From positions 1,116,001 to 1,180,000 of the forward strand of contig NZ_CP085051.1 in the NCBI RefSeq assembly GCF_020616335.1: 64,000 nucleotides of DNA. Direction: 5' to 3'. Position numbers and translations under genes: made by a program. Positions within the stretch are counted from its first letter, which is position 1; each line of letters begins with the position of its first letter. Positions 39,372 through 55,189 of this stretch are shown here, one piece after another. Source of the DNA: Corynebacterium uberis (GTDB taxonomy: Bacteria; Actinomycetota; Actinomycetes; Mycobacteriales; Mycobacteriaceae). The notes under the pieces are model-generated. The model was not told the origin of the DNA. It did no database searches and worked only from the letters and a program-made list of their open reading frames with translations.

Positions 39372-40574
39372 ATGACTAATCGTGTGATCCTCGCGTACTC
39401 CGGCGGTTTGGATACCTCCGTGGCCATCCCGTACCTGGGCAAAATGCTGGATGCTGAGGTTGTTGCCGTATCCCTCGACCTGGGGCAGGGCGGCGAGGAC
39501 ATGGAATCGGTGCGGCAGCGTGCTCTCGACTGCGGGGCGGTCGAGTCCGTGGTCATCGACGCCAAGGATGAATTCGCCTCCGACTACTGCATGCCCACCG
39601 TCCAATCCAATGGCTTGTATATGAAGCAATACCCGTTGGTCTCTGCCATTTCGCGGCCGCTCATTGTGAAACATCTGGTGGCCGCCGCGGCGGAGTTTGG
39701 TGGCACCCACGTTGCCCACGGCTGCACGGGTAAGGGAAATGACCAGGTGCGCTTTGAAGTCAGCTTCATGGCCACGGCCCCGGAGCTAGAGATTGTTGCC
39801 CCGGCCCGGGACTATGCCTGGACTCGGGACAAGGCTATTGCCTTTGCGGAAGAAATTGACCTTCCCATCGAGCAGTCGGCGTCCTCGCCGTTTTCCATTG
39901 ACCAAAATGTGTGGGGCCGCGCGGTAGAAACCGGCTACCTTGAGGACCTGTGGAATGCGCCCACCAAGGACATCTACGCCTATACCGAGGATCCCGCGCT
40001 GGGTAACGCCCCCGATGAGGTCATCATCTCCTTCAAGCAGGGCATTCCGGTGGCCATTGACGGCACCGCGGTCACGCCGCTGCAGGCCATCGAGGTGCTC
40101 AACCGGCGCGCCGGCGCACAGGGCGTGGGCCGGCTGGACATGGTCGAAGACCGGCTCGTGGGCATTAAGTCCCGCGAGGTCTATGAGGCACCCGGCGCCA
40201 TCGCGCTGATCACCGCCCACCAGGCGCTGGAGGATGTCACCCTGGAGCGGGAGCTGGCCCGGTACAAGCGGCTGGTGGATGCCCGCTGGTCGGAGGAGGT
40301 CTACGACGGCCTGTGGTACAGCCCGCTGAAGAAGTCCCTGGACGCGTTCATCGCGTCGACGCAGACCCACGTCACCGGCGATATCCGGATGGAGATGAAG
40401 GCCGGGTCCATCACCGTTAACGGGCGGCGCTCCGAGCAGTCCCTCTACGACTTCAACCTGGCGACCTACGACACCGGCGACGCGTTTGACCAGACCCTGT
40501 CCAAGGGGTTTGTGCAGTTGCACGGTCTGTCCACCAAGATTGCCAACGAGCGGGATCGGAAGGCGGCGCAGTAG
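39372..40574 (+). CDS. argG: Argininosuccinate synthase
   Basis: 400 residues, CAAGGAG before the ATG. N-type ATP pyrophosphatase P-loop [15 protein letters not shown] near residue 8; citrulline/aspartate-binding segments such as [14 protein letters not shown]. Joins citrulline and aspartate using ATP. The 92-bp gap from argR could hold its own promoter. The argH ATG follows its stop without a gap. Confidence 0.97.
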   Translation: MTNRVILAYSGGLDTSVAIPYLGKMLDAEVVAVSLDLGQGGEDMESVRQRALDCGAVESVVIDAKDEFASDYCMPTVQSNGLYMKQYPLVSAISRPLIVKHLVAAAAEFGGTHVAHGCTGKGNDQVRFEVSFMATAPELEIVAPARDYAWTRDKAIAFAEEIDLPIEQSASSPFSIDQNVWGRAVETGYLEDLWNAPTKDIYAYTEDPALGNAPDEVIISFKQGIPVAIDGTAVTPLQAIEVLNRRAGAQGVGRLDMVEDRLVGIKSREVYEAPGAIALITAHQALEDVTLERELARYKRLVDARWSEEVYDGLWYSPLKKSLDAFIASTQTHVTGDIRMEMKAGSITVNGRRSEQSLYDFNLATYDTGDAFDQTLSKGFVQLHGLSTKIANERDRKAAQ

Positions 40575-42080
<1,506 letters not shown>

Positions 42081-42114
42081 CCCCCTCCGCTGAAGGCCAG
42101 GACATTCCGGCAGG

Positions 42115-42120
42115 TAGGAT
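42115..42120 (+). promoter_or_regulatory. -10 box upstream of the Trm112-like gene
   Basis: TAGGAT lies 8 nt before ATG 42129 (2 nt before the in-frame GTG 42123), again without a Shine-Dalgarno sequence. Confidence 0.4.
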
Positions 42121-42128
42121 CAGTGACC

Positions 42129-42308
42129 ATGAGTCTTGATCCGATGCTGCTGGAAGTCCTGGCCTGCCCGCGTGATAAGGGCCCACTGGACTATGTGGAA
42201 GAAGAACAAGTGCTGGTCAACCCGCGGCTGGGGATCGCCTACCCCATTGAAGATGGCATCCCTGTTTTGCTCATTGATGAAGCCATCTCGTGGCCGCGCA
42301 GCAACTAG
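42129..42308 (+). CDS. Trm112-like small protein
   Basis: 59 residues (61 from GTG 42123). [17 protein letters not shown] and the C-terminal [19 protein letters not shown] are the two conserved parts of the bacterial Trm112/UPF0434 family. In eukaryotes Trm112 activates methyltransferases; the bacterial role is less clear. Only one Cys remains where zinc-binding forms have CxxC. Sits between argH and tyrS. Confidence 0.85.
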   Translation: MSLDPMLLEVLACPRDKGPLDYVEEEQVLVNPRLGIAYPIEDGIPVLLIDEAISWPRSN

Positions 42309-42348
42309 TTTTCCTTCTTTAACAACGCAAGGAGTACACGTCCCAGAC

Positions 42349-43611
42349 ATGGATATCATTGATGAATTGTCCTGGCGAGGGCTGATCAACCAGTCCACCG
42401 ATCTTGATGCGCTTCGTCAGCGCCTTGCCCAAGGTCCGCTTGCCGTTTATGCGGGATTCGATCCCACCGGACCGTCCCTGCACGCCGGGCACCTCGTCCC
42501 GCTGCTGATGCTGGCCCGCTTCCAACGCGCAGGCCACACCCCGATTGTGCTGGCAGGCGGGGCCACCGGCATGATCGGGGACCCGCGCGACGTCGGCGAG
42601 CGCAGCATGAATGACGCAGACACCGTCGCCGACTGGGCGCAGCGCATCTCCGGCCAGCTGTCCCGCTTCGTCTCCTTTGACGGCGACCACGCAGCAAAAC
42701 TGGTCAACAACAACGAGTGGACGGCCAACCTGGGCACCATCGAGTTCCTGCGCGACATCGGTAAGCACTTCTCGCTGAACACCATGCTCAACCGGGAAAC
42801 CGTGCGCCGGCGCCTGGAATCTGACGGAATCTCCTACACCGAGTTCTCCTACATGCTCTTGCAGGCAAACGACTACCTGCAACTTCATGACACCTACGGC
42901 GTGGACCTGCAGGTCGGCGGCGGTGACCAATGGGGAAACCTCGTCGCCGGGGTAGACCTAGTGCGCCGCGTACGCGGGGAGCGCGTCCACGCCGTCACCG
43001 TGCCGCTGGTCACCGACTCCGAAGGCAAGAAGTTTGGCAAGTCCACCGGCGGTGGATCGCTCTGGCTCGACCCGGAGATGACCAGCCCATACCGCTGGTA
43101 CCAGTACTTTATTAACACCGCAGACGCGGACGTCATCCGCTACCTGCGCTGGTTTACCTTCCTGGACCGCGACGAACTCGCCGAGCTTGAGCAGCAGGTG
43201 GAAAACCAGCCGCACCTGCGCCAAGCGCAACGCACCCTCGCCCGCGAGATGACCACCCTGGTCCACGGCGCGCAAGCCACCGAGGCCGTAGAGCTCGCCT
43301 CCCAGGCGCTCTTCGGGCGCGCGGAACTTAGCGACCTCGACGCCCAGACCTTGGCCTCCGCGGTGGGGGAGACCACCGTCGTTGACCTTGGAGACGACGA
43401 CCCCCGCGCGGTAGTGGACCTGCTCGTCGCGGCGGAACTGTGCCCCTCCCGGGGTGCCGCGCGCCGAGCAATCAAGGAAGGCGGCGTCTACCTGAACAAC
43501 GCTCGCGTCGAAGCCGAGGACGCAGAGGTCACGGACGCAGACTTTCTTCACGGGACGTGGGCCGTCCTGCGCCGCGGAAAGAAGAACTTCGCCGGCGTTC
43601 ACCGCGCCTAA
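42349..43611 (+). CDS. tyrS: Tyrosyl-tRNA synthetase
   Basis: 420 residues from ATG 42349, with AAGGAG about 14 nt upstream. Class I motifs: HAGH (H45-H48, equivalent to HIGH) and KKFGKS (K228-S232). C-terminal S4 RNA-binding domain (about 350-410, [19 protein letters not shown]) contacts the tRNA. It charges tRNA(Tyr). No obvious T-box leader precedes it. Confidence 0.97.
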   Translation: MDIIDELSWRGLINQSTDLDALRQRLAQGPLAVYAGFDPTGPSLHAGHLVPLLMLARFQRAGHTPIVLAGGATGMIGDPRDVGERSMNDADTVADWAQRISGQLSRFVSFDGDHAAKLVNNNEWTANLGTIEFLRDIGKHFSLNTMLNRETVRRRLESDGISYTEFSYMLLQANDYLQLHDTYGVDLQVGGGDQWGNLVAGVDLVRRVRGERVHAVTVPLVTDSEGKKFGKSTGGGSLWLDPEMTSPYRWYQYFINTADADVIRYLRWFTFLDRDELAELEQQVENQPHLRQAQRTLAREMTTLVHGAQATEAVELASQALFGRAELSDLDAQTLASAVGETTVVDLGDDDPRAVVDLLVAAELCPSRGAARRAIKEGGVYLNNARVEAEDAEVTDADFLHGTWAVLRRGKKNFAGVHRA

Positions 43612-43631
43612 TGTGACCAAAAGGTACACCT

Positions 43632-43684
43632 CAATGGGGGTGCCCCGGGAGCGACCTGCCCCCGGAGCACCCCCATTGTTATTC
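43632..43684 (+). terminator. Terminator of tyrS
   Basis: A perfect 12-bp stem CAATGGGGGTGC / GCACCCCCATTG (43632-43643 and 43667-43678) with an inner GC-rich pairing (CCGGG / CCCGG), followed by TTATT. Confidence 0.75.
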
Positions 43685-43685
43685 C

Positions 43686-43794
43686 CCCCACCTTTCGTGG
43701 TGGTTTACTAGGTGGGGTGACAACTGAAGGGCAAGAGTTCGCTGCGCAGTGGCCTCCCCTGTGATGCGCACCCTTGCCAGGACTTTTTTACAAT
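43686..43794 (+). promoter_or_regulatory. Upstream region of the galactose operon
   Basis: An inverted repeat CCCCACCT (43686-43693) / AGGTGGGG (43710-43717), with inner CCACC/GGTGG, lies about 120 bp before the first gene. A good -10 box TACAAT is at 43789-43794, without a strong -35. The repeat would sit upstream of the promoter, fitting an activator or repressor site. No regulatory gene is present in the operon. Confidence 0.45.
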
Positions 43795-43834
43795 CGCGGC
43801 ACTCAACCGCTGCACTGATGAAGGAACACCGGAA

Positions 43835-44770
43835 ATGGAATGCACACAACCGGATCCCCAGGCGGAAACGCCGATTCCTGAAGTAGCCATAGAATACGGT
43901 GACTACCAGGCAATAATCAGCGGTTCTGGCGCCGCAGTACGCCAGTTCACCTACGGCGGAAGACCCCTTCTGCGCGGATTTGCAGCTGGTACCCATCCAC
44001 CGGAATCCTGCAACGTCATCCTTGCCCCTTGGCCTAATCGGGTAGCCGACGGAGCCTTCACCTTCGACGGGCAGCACCACCAGCTTGAGATCACCGAGCC
44101 GGAGCGGGACAACGCGATTCACGGTTTCACGGACAGGCTCGTCGGCGAGGTGACGCGCACCAGCCCGGCCAGCGCACGGGTCGCCATGACGTTGGGCCCC
44201 CGGCCCGGGTGGCCCTGGCGCCTGGAGCTAACCGTGGACTACCACCTTGACCACGACGGTCTGACCGGGGTGGCGCGGGTGGTGAACACCGCAGATAGTG
44301 ACTGCCCCTTCGCCTTTGGGGCCCACACCTACCTTGAGGCTCAAGGTCACAACCTTGACGAATGTGTTCTGGCCGGTCCGCACATGCGCAACCTTCCGCT
44401 CGACCAGCGCATGCGCCCCGCCGGCGACCTGCGGGCCTGGGGACCCCGGATGCTGGACATGGGAGGTGTTGAGCTTGACCATGCGTTTGTGCTCGATCGT
44501 GCTGCGGGACGCGCCGATGCAGCCGACGAGGTGAGCGGCGACGCAGAAGGTGCCGAATTCACGCTGTCCGGCCCGGACGGTCAAGGCGTGAGGCTTACCT
44601 GTGATGACACCCTGGGGTGGGTGCAGATTTACACCTCCCCGGAGCGTCACCTTGCGGTAGAGCCCATGAGCGCCCCACCCAACGCGCTCGCCAGCGGGGT
44701 AGACCTGCTGCGCCTCAAGCCGCAGGGCAGCGCCGAGTTCCGCTGGACCGTCGCGGCCACCCACCAGTAA
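43835..44770 (+). CDS. galM: Aldose 1-epimerase (galactose mutarotase)
   Basis: 311 residues, GAAGGAAC before the ATG. Galactose mutarotase-like beta-sandwich with the substrate-loop LAPWPNRVADGAFTFDG, the first catalytic-type His in NAIHGF, the second in GAHTYLE and the acidic LAVEPMSAPPNA. Interconverts alpha and beta hexoses so that galactokinase can use them. Its position beside galT and galK supports galactose as substrate. First gene of the operon. Confidence 0.88.
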   Translation: MECTQPDPQAETPIPEVAIEYGDYQAIISGSGAAVRQFTYGGRPLLRGFAAGTHPPESCNVILAPWPNRVADGAFTFDGQHHQLEITEPERDNAIHGFTDRLVGEVTRTSPASARVAMTLGPRPGWPWRLELTVDYHLDHDGLTGVARVVNTADSDCPFAFGAHTYLEAQGHNLDECVLAGPHMRNLPLDQRMRPAGDLRAWGPRMLDMGGVELDHAFVLDRAAGRADAADEVSGDAEGAEFTLSGPDGQGVRLTCDDTLGWVQIYTSPERHLAVEPMSAPPNALASGVDLLRLKPQGSAEFRWTVAATHQ

Positions 44771-44977
44771 GCAGCTTGTGCAGATGGCACCGATGGCCGG
44801 ATGTGGTCCCTGGAGGAATGCATCGCGGCGCGTGCATCCGGGCTCTGCCGCCGGGAGCCGGGGGAACCGGTGGGAATCGGTGAGAATCGGTGAGAAACCA
44901 AGAGGAAAACCTACAACTTCATACGCTTCGTAGATTTTGACTAAATTTTTCTGTCTATTTCACACGAAAGAGCAGCT

Positions 44978-46636
44978 ATGGATACTGCACAATCAGTGCT
45001 CAGGCTCGATGCCAGCTGGGTTGACTACACGCTGGTAGCCATCTACTTCCTGTTTGTTCTGTCGATTGGTTGGGCGGCAAAGCGGCGCGTCTCCTCATCC
45101 ATCGACTTCTTCTTGTCCGGGCGCGGCCTACCCGCGTGGGTGACCGGGTTGGCGTTCATTTCGGCCAATCTTGGAGCGGTGGAAATTATCGGCCACTCCG
45201 CTAATGGCGTGCAATATGGTTTCCAAACCATGCACTACTTCTGGATTGGCGCCGTCCCTGCCATGGTTTTCCTGGGCATTGTCATGATGCCCTTCTACTA
45301 TGGCTCAAAGGTCCGGTCGGTTCCGGAGTTCATGCGGCGGCGTTTCGGCTCCGGGGCGCACCTGGTCAACGCACTGTCTTTCGCCATCGCCCAGCTGCTC
45401 ATCGCGGGTGTGAACTTGCTGCTGTTGGCCAAGGTGGTTAACTCGCTGCTCGGGTGGCCGCTGTGGGTGACGCTGATTGTCGCCGCGGTCATCGTCGTGT
45501 CCTACATCACCTTGGGCGGGCTGTCGGCGGCGATCTACAACGAGGTGCTGCAGTTCTTTGTCATCGTGGCCGCACTGCTGCCGTTGACTATCATTGGTTT
45601 GCACCGGGTTGGCGGCTGGTCGGGGCTCAAGGAGTCGCTGCCGGCCGGTCACTTTTCTACCTGGCCGGGGCAGGCGATTTCTGGTTTTGATTCTCCGGTG
45701 TGGTCGGCTGTGGGCATCGTGTTCGGCCTGGGCTTTGTGCTTTCCTTTGGGTATTGGACCACGAATTTCGTGGAGGTTCAGCGCTCGATGGCTGCCGAGT
45801 CGATGTCGGCGGCGCGGCGCACGCCGATTATCGGTGCGTTCCCCAAAATGCTCATTCCTTTCCTGGTGGTCATCCCGGGCATGGTTGCTGCGACGATTGT
45901 CACGCCGATTATGGATGGCAGCGGAGAACCCAACGATGCCATCTTGTACCTCATGCGCGACCTGTTGCCCAATGGTCTGCTCGGCGTGGGCATTGCGGGA
46001 CTGCTGGCCGCCTTCATGGCGGGCATGGCCGCGAACATCTCCGCCTTCAACACAGTGATGAGCTATGACCTCTGGCAGACCTACGTCATCAAGGACAAGC
46101 CGGACGAGTACTACTTGCGTTTCGGCCGCATCGCCACCGTGGTGGCTACTGTCATCGCCATCTTCACGGCGTTGATTGCCTCGAACTACGGCAACGTCAT
46201 GGATTATCTGCAGACCCTGTTCGGGTTCTTCAATGCCCCGCTGTTTGCCACGTTCTTGCTGGGCATGTTCTGGAAGCGGATGACCCCGCACGCCGGCTGG
46301 GTCGGCCTGGTCTTGGGCACGGCCTCGGCGATCGTCTACTGGTACTTTGCGGAGGTTGCCGAGGTCTCCGGAGCCCTGTTTGACCTCGAAGGCCAGGGCA
46401 CCGCGTTTATCGCCGCGTCGATTGCATTCGTGGTGGACATTGTCGCCTCGGTTGTGGTGACGCTGTTTACCCAGCCGAAACCCGACGCGGAGCTGGTGGG
46501 CTTTGTCTATTCGGTAACGCCCCACGAACAGCTTGTGGACCCAGCAGAGGCCACGCGGCCCTGGTACGCCCGCACGGTTCCACTGGGTATGGTGTGCTTG
46601 GCGTTGGTCATCGCTTTGAATATCGCATTCTTCTAG
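44978..46636 (+). CDS. Sodium:solute symporter (SSS family), probable galactose importer
   Basis: 552 residues with about 13-14 membrane helices. The sodium/solute motif region GRGLPAWVTGLAFISANLGAVE and the core FGYWTTNFVEVQRSMAAES match SGLT-type sugar symporters. Galactose is inferred from the neighbours. The 207-bp gap upstream holds three 10-bp tandem repeats (about 44869-44898), a possible separate control point. Confidence 0.85.
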   Translation: MDTAQSVLRLDASWVDYTLVAIYFLFVLSIGWAAKRRVSSSIDFFLSGRGLPAWVTGLAFISANLGAVEIIGHSANGVQYGFQTMHYFWIGAVPAMVFLGIVMMPFYYGSKVRSVPEFMRRRFGSGAHLVNALSFAIAQLLIAGVNLLLLAKVVNSLLGWPLWVTLIVAAVIVVSYITLGGLSAAIYNEVLQFFVIVAALLPLTIIGLHRVGGWSGLKESLPAGHFSTWPGQAISGFDSPVWSAVGIVFGLGFVLSFGYWTTNFVEVQRSMAAESMSAARRTPIIGAFPKMLIPFLVVIPGMVAATIVTPIMDGSGEPNDAILYLMRDLLPNGLLGVGIAGLLAAFMAGMAANISAFNTVMSYDLWQTYVIKDKPDEYYLRFGRIATVVATVIAIFTALIASNYGNVMDYLQTLFGFFNAPLFATFLLGMFWKRMTPHAGWVGLVLGTASAIVYWYFAEVAEVSGALFDLEGQGTAFIAASIAFVVDIVASVVVTLFTQPKPDAELVGFVYSVTPHEQLVDPAEATRPWYARTVPLGMVCLALVIALNIAFF

Positions 46637-46657
46637 ATGCGCAGGGAGTAACTGAAC

Positions 46658-47053
46658 ATGTCTAAAAATACGCGTCCTGCACATCTGACTTCTTCGATGG
46701 GAGACCCCATGAACACCCACGCATCTGAACCGGCTGCTCACAGCGCTGTGCCGGAAAAGCCCGCGGAGTCCACGCAGGGAACACGGAAGCATAGTGCGGG
46801 CGCCTTTGATATCCGCAACGTCATTTCCATCCTGTTGGGCATCTACGGCGCCATTCTGGTGGTGTGCAGTTTTGTCCTTGACCCGGGCGTGAATCCGGAC
46901 GCCGCGGTGCAAAAGAACTCTTCCGATAATTTGTGGACGGGCGTGGCACTGCTCGTCGTTGCCGCGGGATTCTTGGCCTGGGCGCGGCTGCGCCCCATCA
47001 TTGTGCAAGAACCGGCAGGCGAGGGCGATACCCCGGTCGCCGTATCTAGCTAG
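46658..47053 (+). CDS. Small membrane protein of the galactose operon
   Basis: 131 residues, AGGGAG before the ATG. A disordered N-terminus (about 1-45) followed by two membrane helices: VISILLGIYGAILVVCSFVL and TGVALLVVAAGFLAWARL, with a short loop. No named family recognised. Its place 21 bp after the symporter suggests an accessory subunit, as small proteins often accompany SSS transporters. Confidence 0.7.
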   Translation: MSKNTRPAHLTSSMGDPMNTHASEPAAHSAVPEKPAESTQGTRKHSAGAFDIRNVISILLGIYGAILVVCSFVLDPGVNPDAAVQKNSSDNLWTGVALLVVAAGFLAWARLRPIIVQEPAGEGDTPVAVSS

Positions 47054-47107
47054 ATTCCCGGACGGGATACACGTTTCTGGTGCGCTGACTGCAAAGGGAG
47101 TTTTCTT

Positions 47108-48232
47108 ATGGACGTTCGTGTCACGCGAACCCAGCTATCGGATGGGCGCGAGCTTATCTACTTCGATCTACCGGGCGCGCCCGAGCGCCAGACCGTTGAT
47201 GGGCGTGGACTTCCACGCGTGGATACGGATTCGGACATGCGCCGGGATCCGCTCACAGGTCAATGGGTGATCTTTGCTGCTCATCGGCAGAACCGAACCT
47301 TTTTGCCTCCGGCCAATGAGGACCCTTTGGCGCCGACTCGCCCCGGCATGCTGCCCAGTGAGATTCCCGCCGATGACTATCAGGTGGCGGTATTTGAAAA
47401 CCGCTTCCCCTCCTTGAGCACGCACATGGTTATCCCGGATGACTATGAATTCTGTGTTGACGGCCAAGAGCTTTTCCCGCAAAGGCCGGCCGCGGCGCGA
47501 TGCGAGGTGGTCTGCTTCACCCCGGATGCGGAGGCGTCATTCGCCACACTAGAGCCGCAGCGTATTCGCATGCTTATCGACGTCTGGGCGCACCGCACTG
47601 CGGAATTGTCCCGCATTCCGGGCGTCGAGGTGGTATTCCCCTTTGAAAACCGGGGTGAGGAAATTGGTGTCACCCTGCACCACCCGCATGGGCAGATCTA
47701 CTCTTATCCGTTCCTTCCGCCGCGAACGGCTGCGATTGTCCAGTCGGCGCGGCAGCACCGTGAGCGCACTGGCCGGGACCTTTTTGACGATGTGTTGCAA
47801 TCAGAGCTGGATGCTCGCTCGCGCATCATCACCGCCACCACACACTTTGTTGTCTACACCCCGGCTGCGGCCCGGTGGCCCCTGGAGCTGGTGGTCATGC
47901 CGCGGCGCAATGTTCCGGATTTTCCGGCGTTGACCGATGAGGAACGCGATGATCTAGCAGCACTTTTGGTCCGCATTTTCCCCGCGGTGGATCAGTTCTT
48001 TGAGGGCGTGGATAAAACTCCGTATATCGCAGCGTGGAATCAAGCTCCTGTGGGGGAGCAGGACCGGCCCTTCGGCCGCCTGCATTTGCAGCTGTTTTCG
48101 TTGATGCGGTCGCCGCACCGGATGAAGTATCTCGCCGGCTCAGAATCCGGCATGGGGGTGTGGATTAATGACACCACCCCGGAGGTCATCGCCGCCACGC
48201 TTCGTTCCAAGATGGGAGTGGATGATGAATAG
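47108..48232 (+). CDS. galT: Galactose-1-phosphate uridylyltransferase
   Basis: 374 residues. HIT-superfamily enzyme exchanging UMP between UDP-glucose and galactose-1-phosphate. Active-site motif HPHGQIYSYPF (HxHxQ). FENRFPSLSTHM near residue 97 and the C-terminal GRLHLQLFSLMRSPHRMKYL are also typical. AAAGGGAG is upstream. The stop overlaps galK. Confidence 0.95.
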   Translation: MDVRVTRTQLSDGRELIYFDLPGAPERQTVDGRGLPRVDTDSDMRRDPLTGQWVIFAAHRQNRTFLPPANEDPLAPTRPGMLPSEIPADDYQVAVFENRFPSLSTHMVIPDDYEFCVDGQELFPQRPAAARCEVVCFTPDAEASFATLEPQRIRMLIDVWAHRTAELSRIPGVEVVFPFENRGEEIGVTLHHPHGQIYSYPFLPPRTAAIVQSARQHRERTGRDLFDDVLQSELDARSRIITATTHFVVYTPAAARWPLELVVMPRRNVPDFPALTDEERDDLAALLVRIFPAVDQFFEGVDKTPYIAAWNQAPVGEQDRPFGRLHLQLFSLMRSPHRMKYLAGSESGMGVWINDTTPEVIAATLRSKMGVDDE

Positions 48233-49418
48233 CCAGCTCAGCAGTGCAGATACCGCCGTCGTTGCGCTTTTCCGCGAACAGTGGGGCCAGGATCCGGAAG
48301 GGGTTTGGGAGGCCCCGGGGCGCGTCAACCTCATCGGCGAGCACGTGGACTACGCTGACGGCCTGAGCATGCCTTTCGCGTTGACGCTGACCACCAAGGT
48401 GGCAGCGCGTCGGCGCTCGGACGATCTCATTCGTGCGGTCTCGCAGGCTCCCGACGGCACCGTGCTCAAGGGCGAGGTAGCGCTCAGCGAGGTTGCCGGG
48501 CACGACCAATTGGGCTGGATGGGCTACGTGGCAGGCACGGTGTGGTCCTTGCAGCAGGCGGGGCTGCCGGTGTCGGGTATGGATCTGGCCTTGGTCAGTG
48601 ATGTCCCTTTGGGCTCAGGGCTGTCTAGTTCTGCCGCCCTGGAATGTGCGGTGGGCATCGCTTCCTGCGAGCTTGCGCTAGGGCAGCCGCTGTCGCAGGA
48701 GGATCGCCACACCCTTATGCTTGCGGCGATTCGGGCGGAAAATGAGGTCGTGGGTGCTTCTACGGGCGGTCTGGACCAACGCGCCAGTCTGTTCTGCGCG
48801 CCTGGCCAGGCCCTGCTCATCGACTTTCTGGCTGACGCGCATCGCCTGATCCCCTGCGACCTGGAAGCCCATGGCCTGCGACTTCTCGGTGCCAACACCA
48901 ATGTGTCCCATTCGCACTCTTCCGGCCAGTATGGTTCGCGCAGGGGGCTTATCGACGCCATCGGGGCAAGCTGGCAGGGCACCTTCCGGGATTCCGGTGT
49001 CGCCGAGGCCGCGCGTGCGTGGGCGGGAACAGATCCGGAGCGTCAAGCTCTGGCTGAGCGCAGAGTGCGGCATGTCACCACCGAGATTGCGCGAACCGAG
49101 CAGGCGGCCGCCGCTCTGGAGCGCGAGGACTTCACTGAACTGGGAGCGTTGATGAACGCCAGTCATGATTCGTTGCGTGATGACTTTGAGGTAGTTACGC
49201 CAGAATTGGAGAGTGCGGTCCAGGCGGCCCGCACCGCGGGCGCCCTCGGGGCCCGCATGACTGGCGGTGGTTTCGGCGGGACCATCATTGCGTTGGTGCG
49301 GGAGCCGGAGGCGCAACAGACGGCAACGGCTATCCGTGAAGCTGCCGCGCGACACGGGTTCCCCGAACCAACGATGATGAATCTGTGCCCGGGGCCGGCG
49401 GCTCGACGCATCTTCTAG
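48225..49418 (+). CDS. galK: Galactokinase
   Basis: 397 residues from ATG 48225 (GGAG 7 nt upstream); ATG 48222 is adjacent. GHMP kinase: galactokinase signature GRVNLIGEHVDYADG near residue 28, ATP-binding PLGSGLSSSAALECA near 128 and motif 3 MTGGGFGGTIIAL. Phosphorylates galactose for GalT. UDP-galactose 4-epimerase (galE), needed to complete the Leloir cycle, is not in this cluster. Confidence 0.95.
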   Translation: MNSQLSSADTAVVALFREQWGQDPEGVWEAPGRVNLIGEHVDYADGLSMPFALTLTTKVAARRRSDDLIRAVSQAPDGTVLKGEVALSEVAGHDQLGWMGYVAGTVWSLQQAGLPVSGMDLALVSDVPLGSGLSSSAALECAVGIASCELALGQPLSQEDRHTLMLAAIRAENEVVGASTGGLDQRASLFCAPGQALLIDFLADAHRLIPCDLEAHGLRLLGANTNVSHSHSSGQYGSRRGLIDAIGASWQGTFRDSGVAEAARAWAGTDPERQALAERRVRHVTTEIARTEQAAAALEREDFTELGALMNASHDSLRDDFEVVTPELESAVQAARTAGALGARMTGGGFGGTIIALVREPEAQQTATAIREAAARHGFPEPTMMNLCPGPAARRIF

Positions 49419-49865
49419 CATCGCAGGTAACCCCTGTTGACCTGGTGGTTTGTGTTGTGTGGTGGGGGTGTGTAGCTTTATGCGAGTCGCTGCGGGCCGG
49501 CTTGGTTGTTTGTGAGTCGGTGTGGCTGGGTTGACTTGTTTGTTTGCCTGGTGTTAATGTTAGCGGCCTACGTACCCGGTGGGGTTTGGTCACTGTTGTG
49601 GTGGTTGGATTCTGTGTGGGTGTGTTGTGTGAGAACTCAATAGCGTACCAATGTACTTTTTTGATTTTGTTGTCATTGTTTCAGCTGGCTCTGCTTTGTA
49701 TGGGTGGGGTTGGTTGGTGTGTGCCAGCGTGGTGTAACGGCCACGTTAAATAAGTGCCACAATTTGGTTGTGGTGGTTGTTGTTGGCTGGCAGTGATGAT
49801 TGTTGTTTTGATTATTTTTCTTGTCAGTTTTTCTTTTTTGCTAGGTTTTGGCTTTTCACGAGCCT
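49419..49865 (+). promoter_or_regulatory. rRNA operon promoter and leader
   Basis: Promoter TTGACT (49531-49536), 18-nt spacer, TAATGT (49555-49560). The leader carries a boxA-like antitermination sequence GTTGTGTGAGAACTCAATAG at 49624-49643, as in mycobacterial rrn leaders. The whole stretch is unusually rich in G and T on the plus strand. No gene is seen in it. Confidence 0.7.
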
Positions 49866-54745
<4,880 letters not shown>

Positions 54746-54843
54746 TCGTTGTTGTTGTGCAAGAGTATTATGGGTGTTTGCGTCCACTGTGCAGTGTCTG
54801 GCATGGCTTGTTGGCTTGTGCTGGTTGGTTGTTTTTTGGTTGT

Positions 54844-54961
54844 GTCGGTGGTTGATGGTGGCGGGGTCACGCCCGGTCCCTTTTCGAACCCGGAAGCTAA
54901 GCCCGTTTCACGCTGATGGTACTGCACTCGGGAGGGTGTGGGAGAGTAGGTTGCTGCCGGC
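54844..54961 (+). rRNA. rrf: 5S ribosomal RNA
   Basis: About 118 nt. Contains GGTCACGCCCGGTCCC, CGAACCCGGAAGCTAAGCCC and GGGAGAGTAGGTTGCTGCCG; the ends pair (GTCGGTGG with TGCTGCCGGC). Ends are approximate. Confidence 0.93.
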
Positions 54962-54977
54962 CTTTAACTTAATGTTG

Positions 54978-55037
54978 GTGTGGGTGGTGTGTTGTGGAGT
55001 CTGTTGACTTCGTGGCATGCCACCCACACTTTTTTTA
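54978..55037 (+). terminator. Terminator of the rrn operon
   Basis: Perfect 10-bp arms GTGTGGGTGG (54978-54987) and CCACCCACAC (55020-55029), followed by a run of T. The 32-nt loop is partly structured. Confidence 0.85.
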
Positions 55038-55060
55038 TACCCACAACACCCGCACAGTAG

Positions 55061-55189
55061 TTCTTGGCTGTCAGGGCGTGGGCTAGACTTGCGGTGTTTA
55101 CGGTTGTGACGAGGCACGGTCTGTATGTGGGGAAGTGCGTATCTTCTTCCCCGTCGTGATTGGGCTAGGCCTAGATGACAAGGAGAATG
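55061..55189 (+). promoter_or_regulatory. Promoter and leader of the TPR gene
   Basis: TTCTTG (55061-55066), 17-nt spacer, TAGACT (55084-55089). The leader contains a hairpin GGGGAAG (55129-55135) / CTTCCCC (55146-55152) and AAGGAG (55180-55185). Confidence 0.4.
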
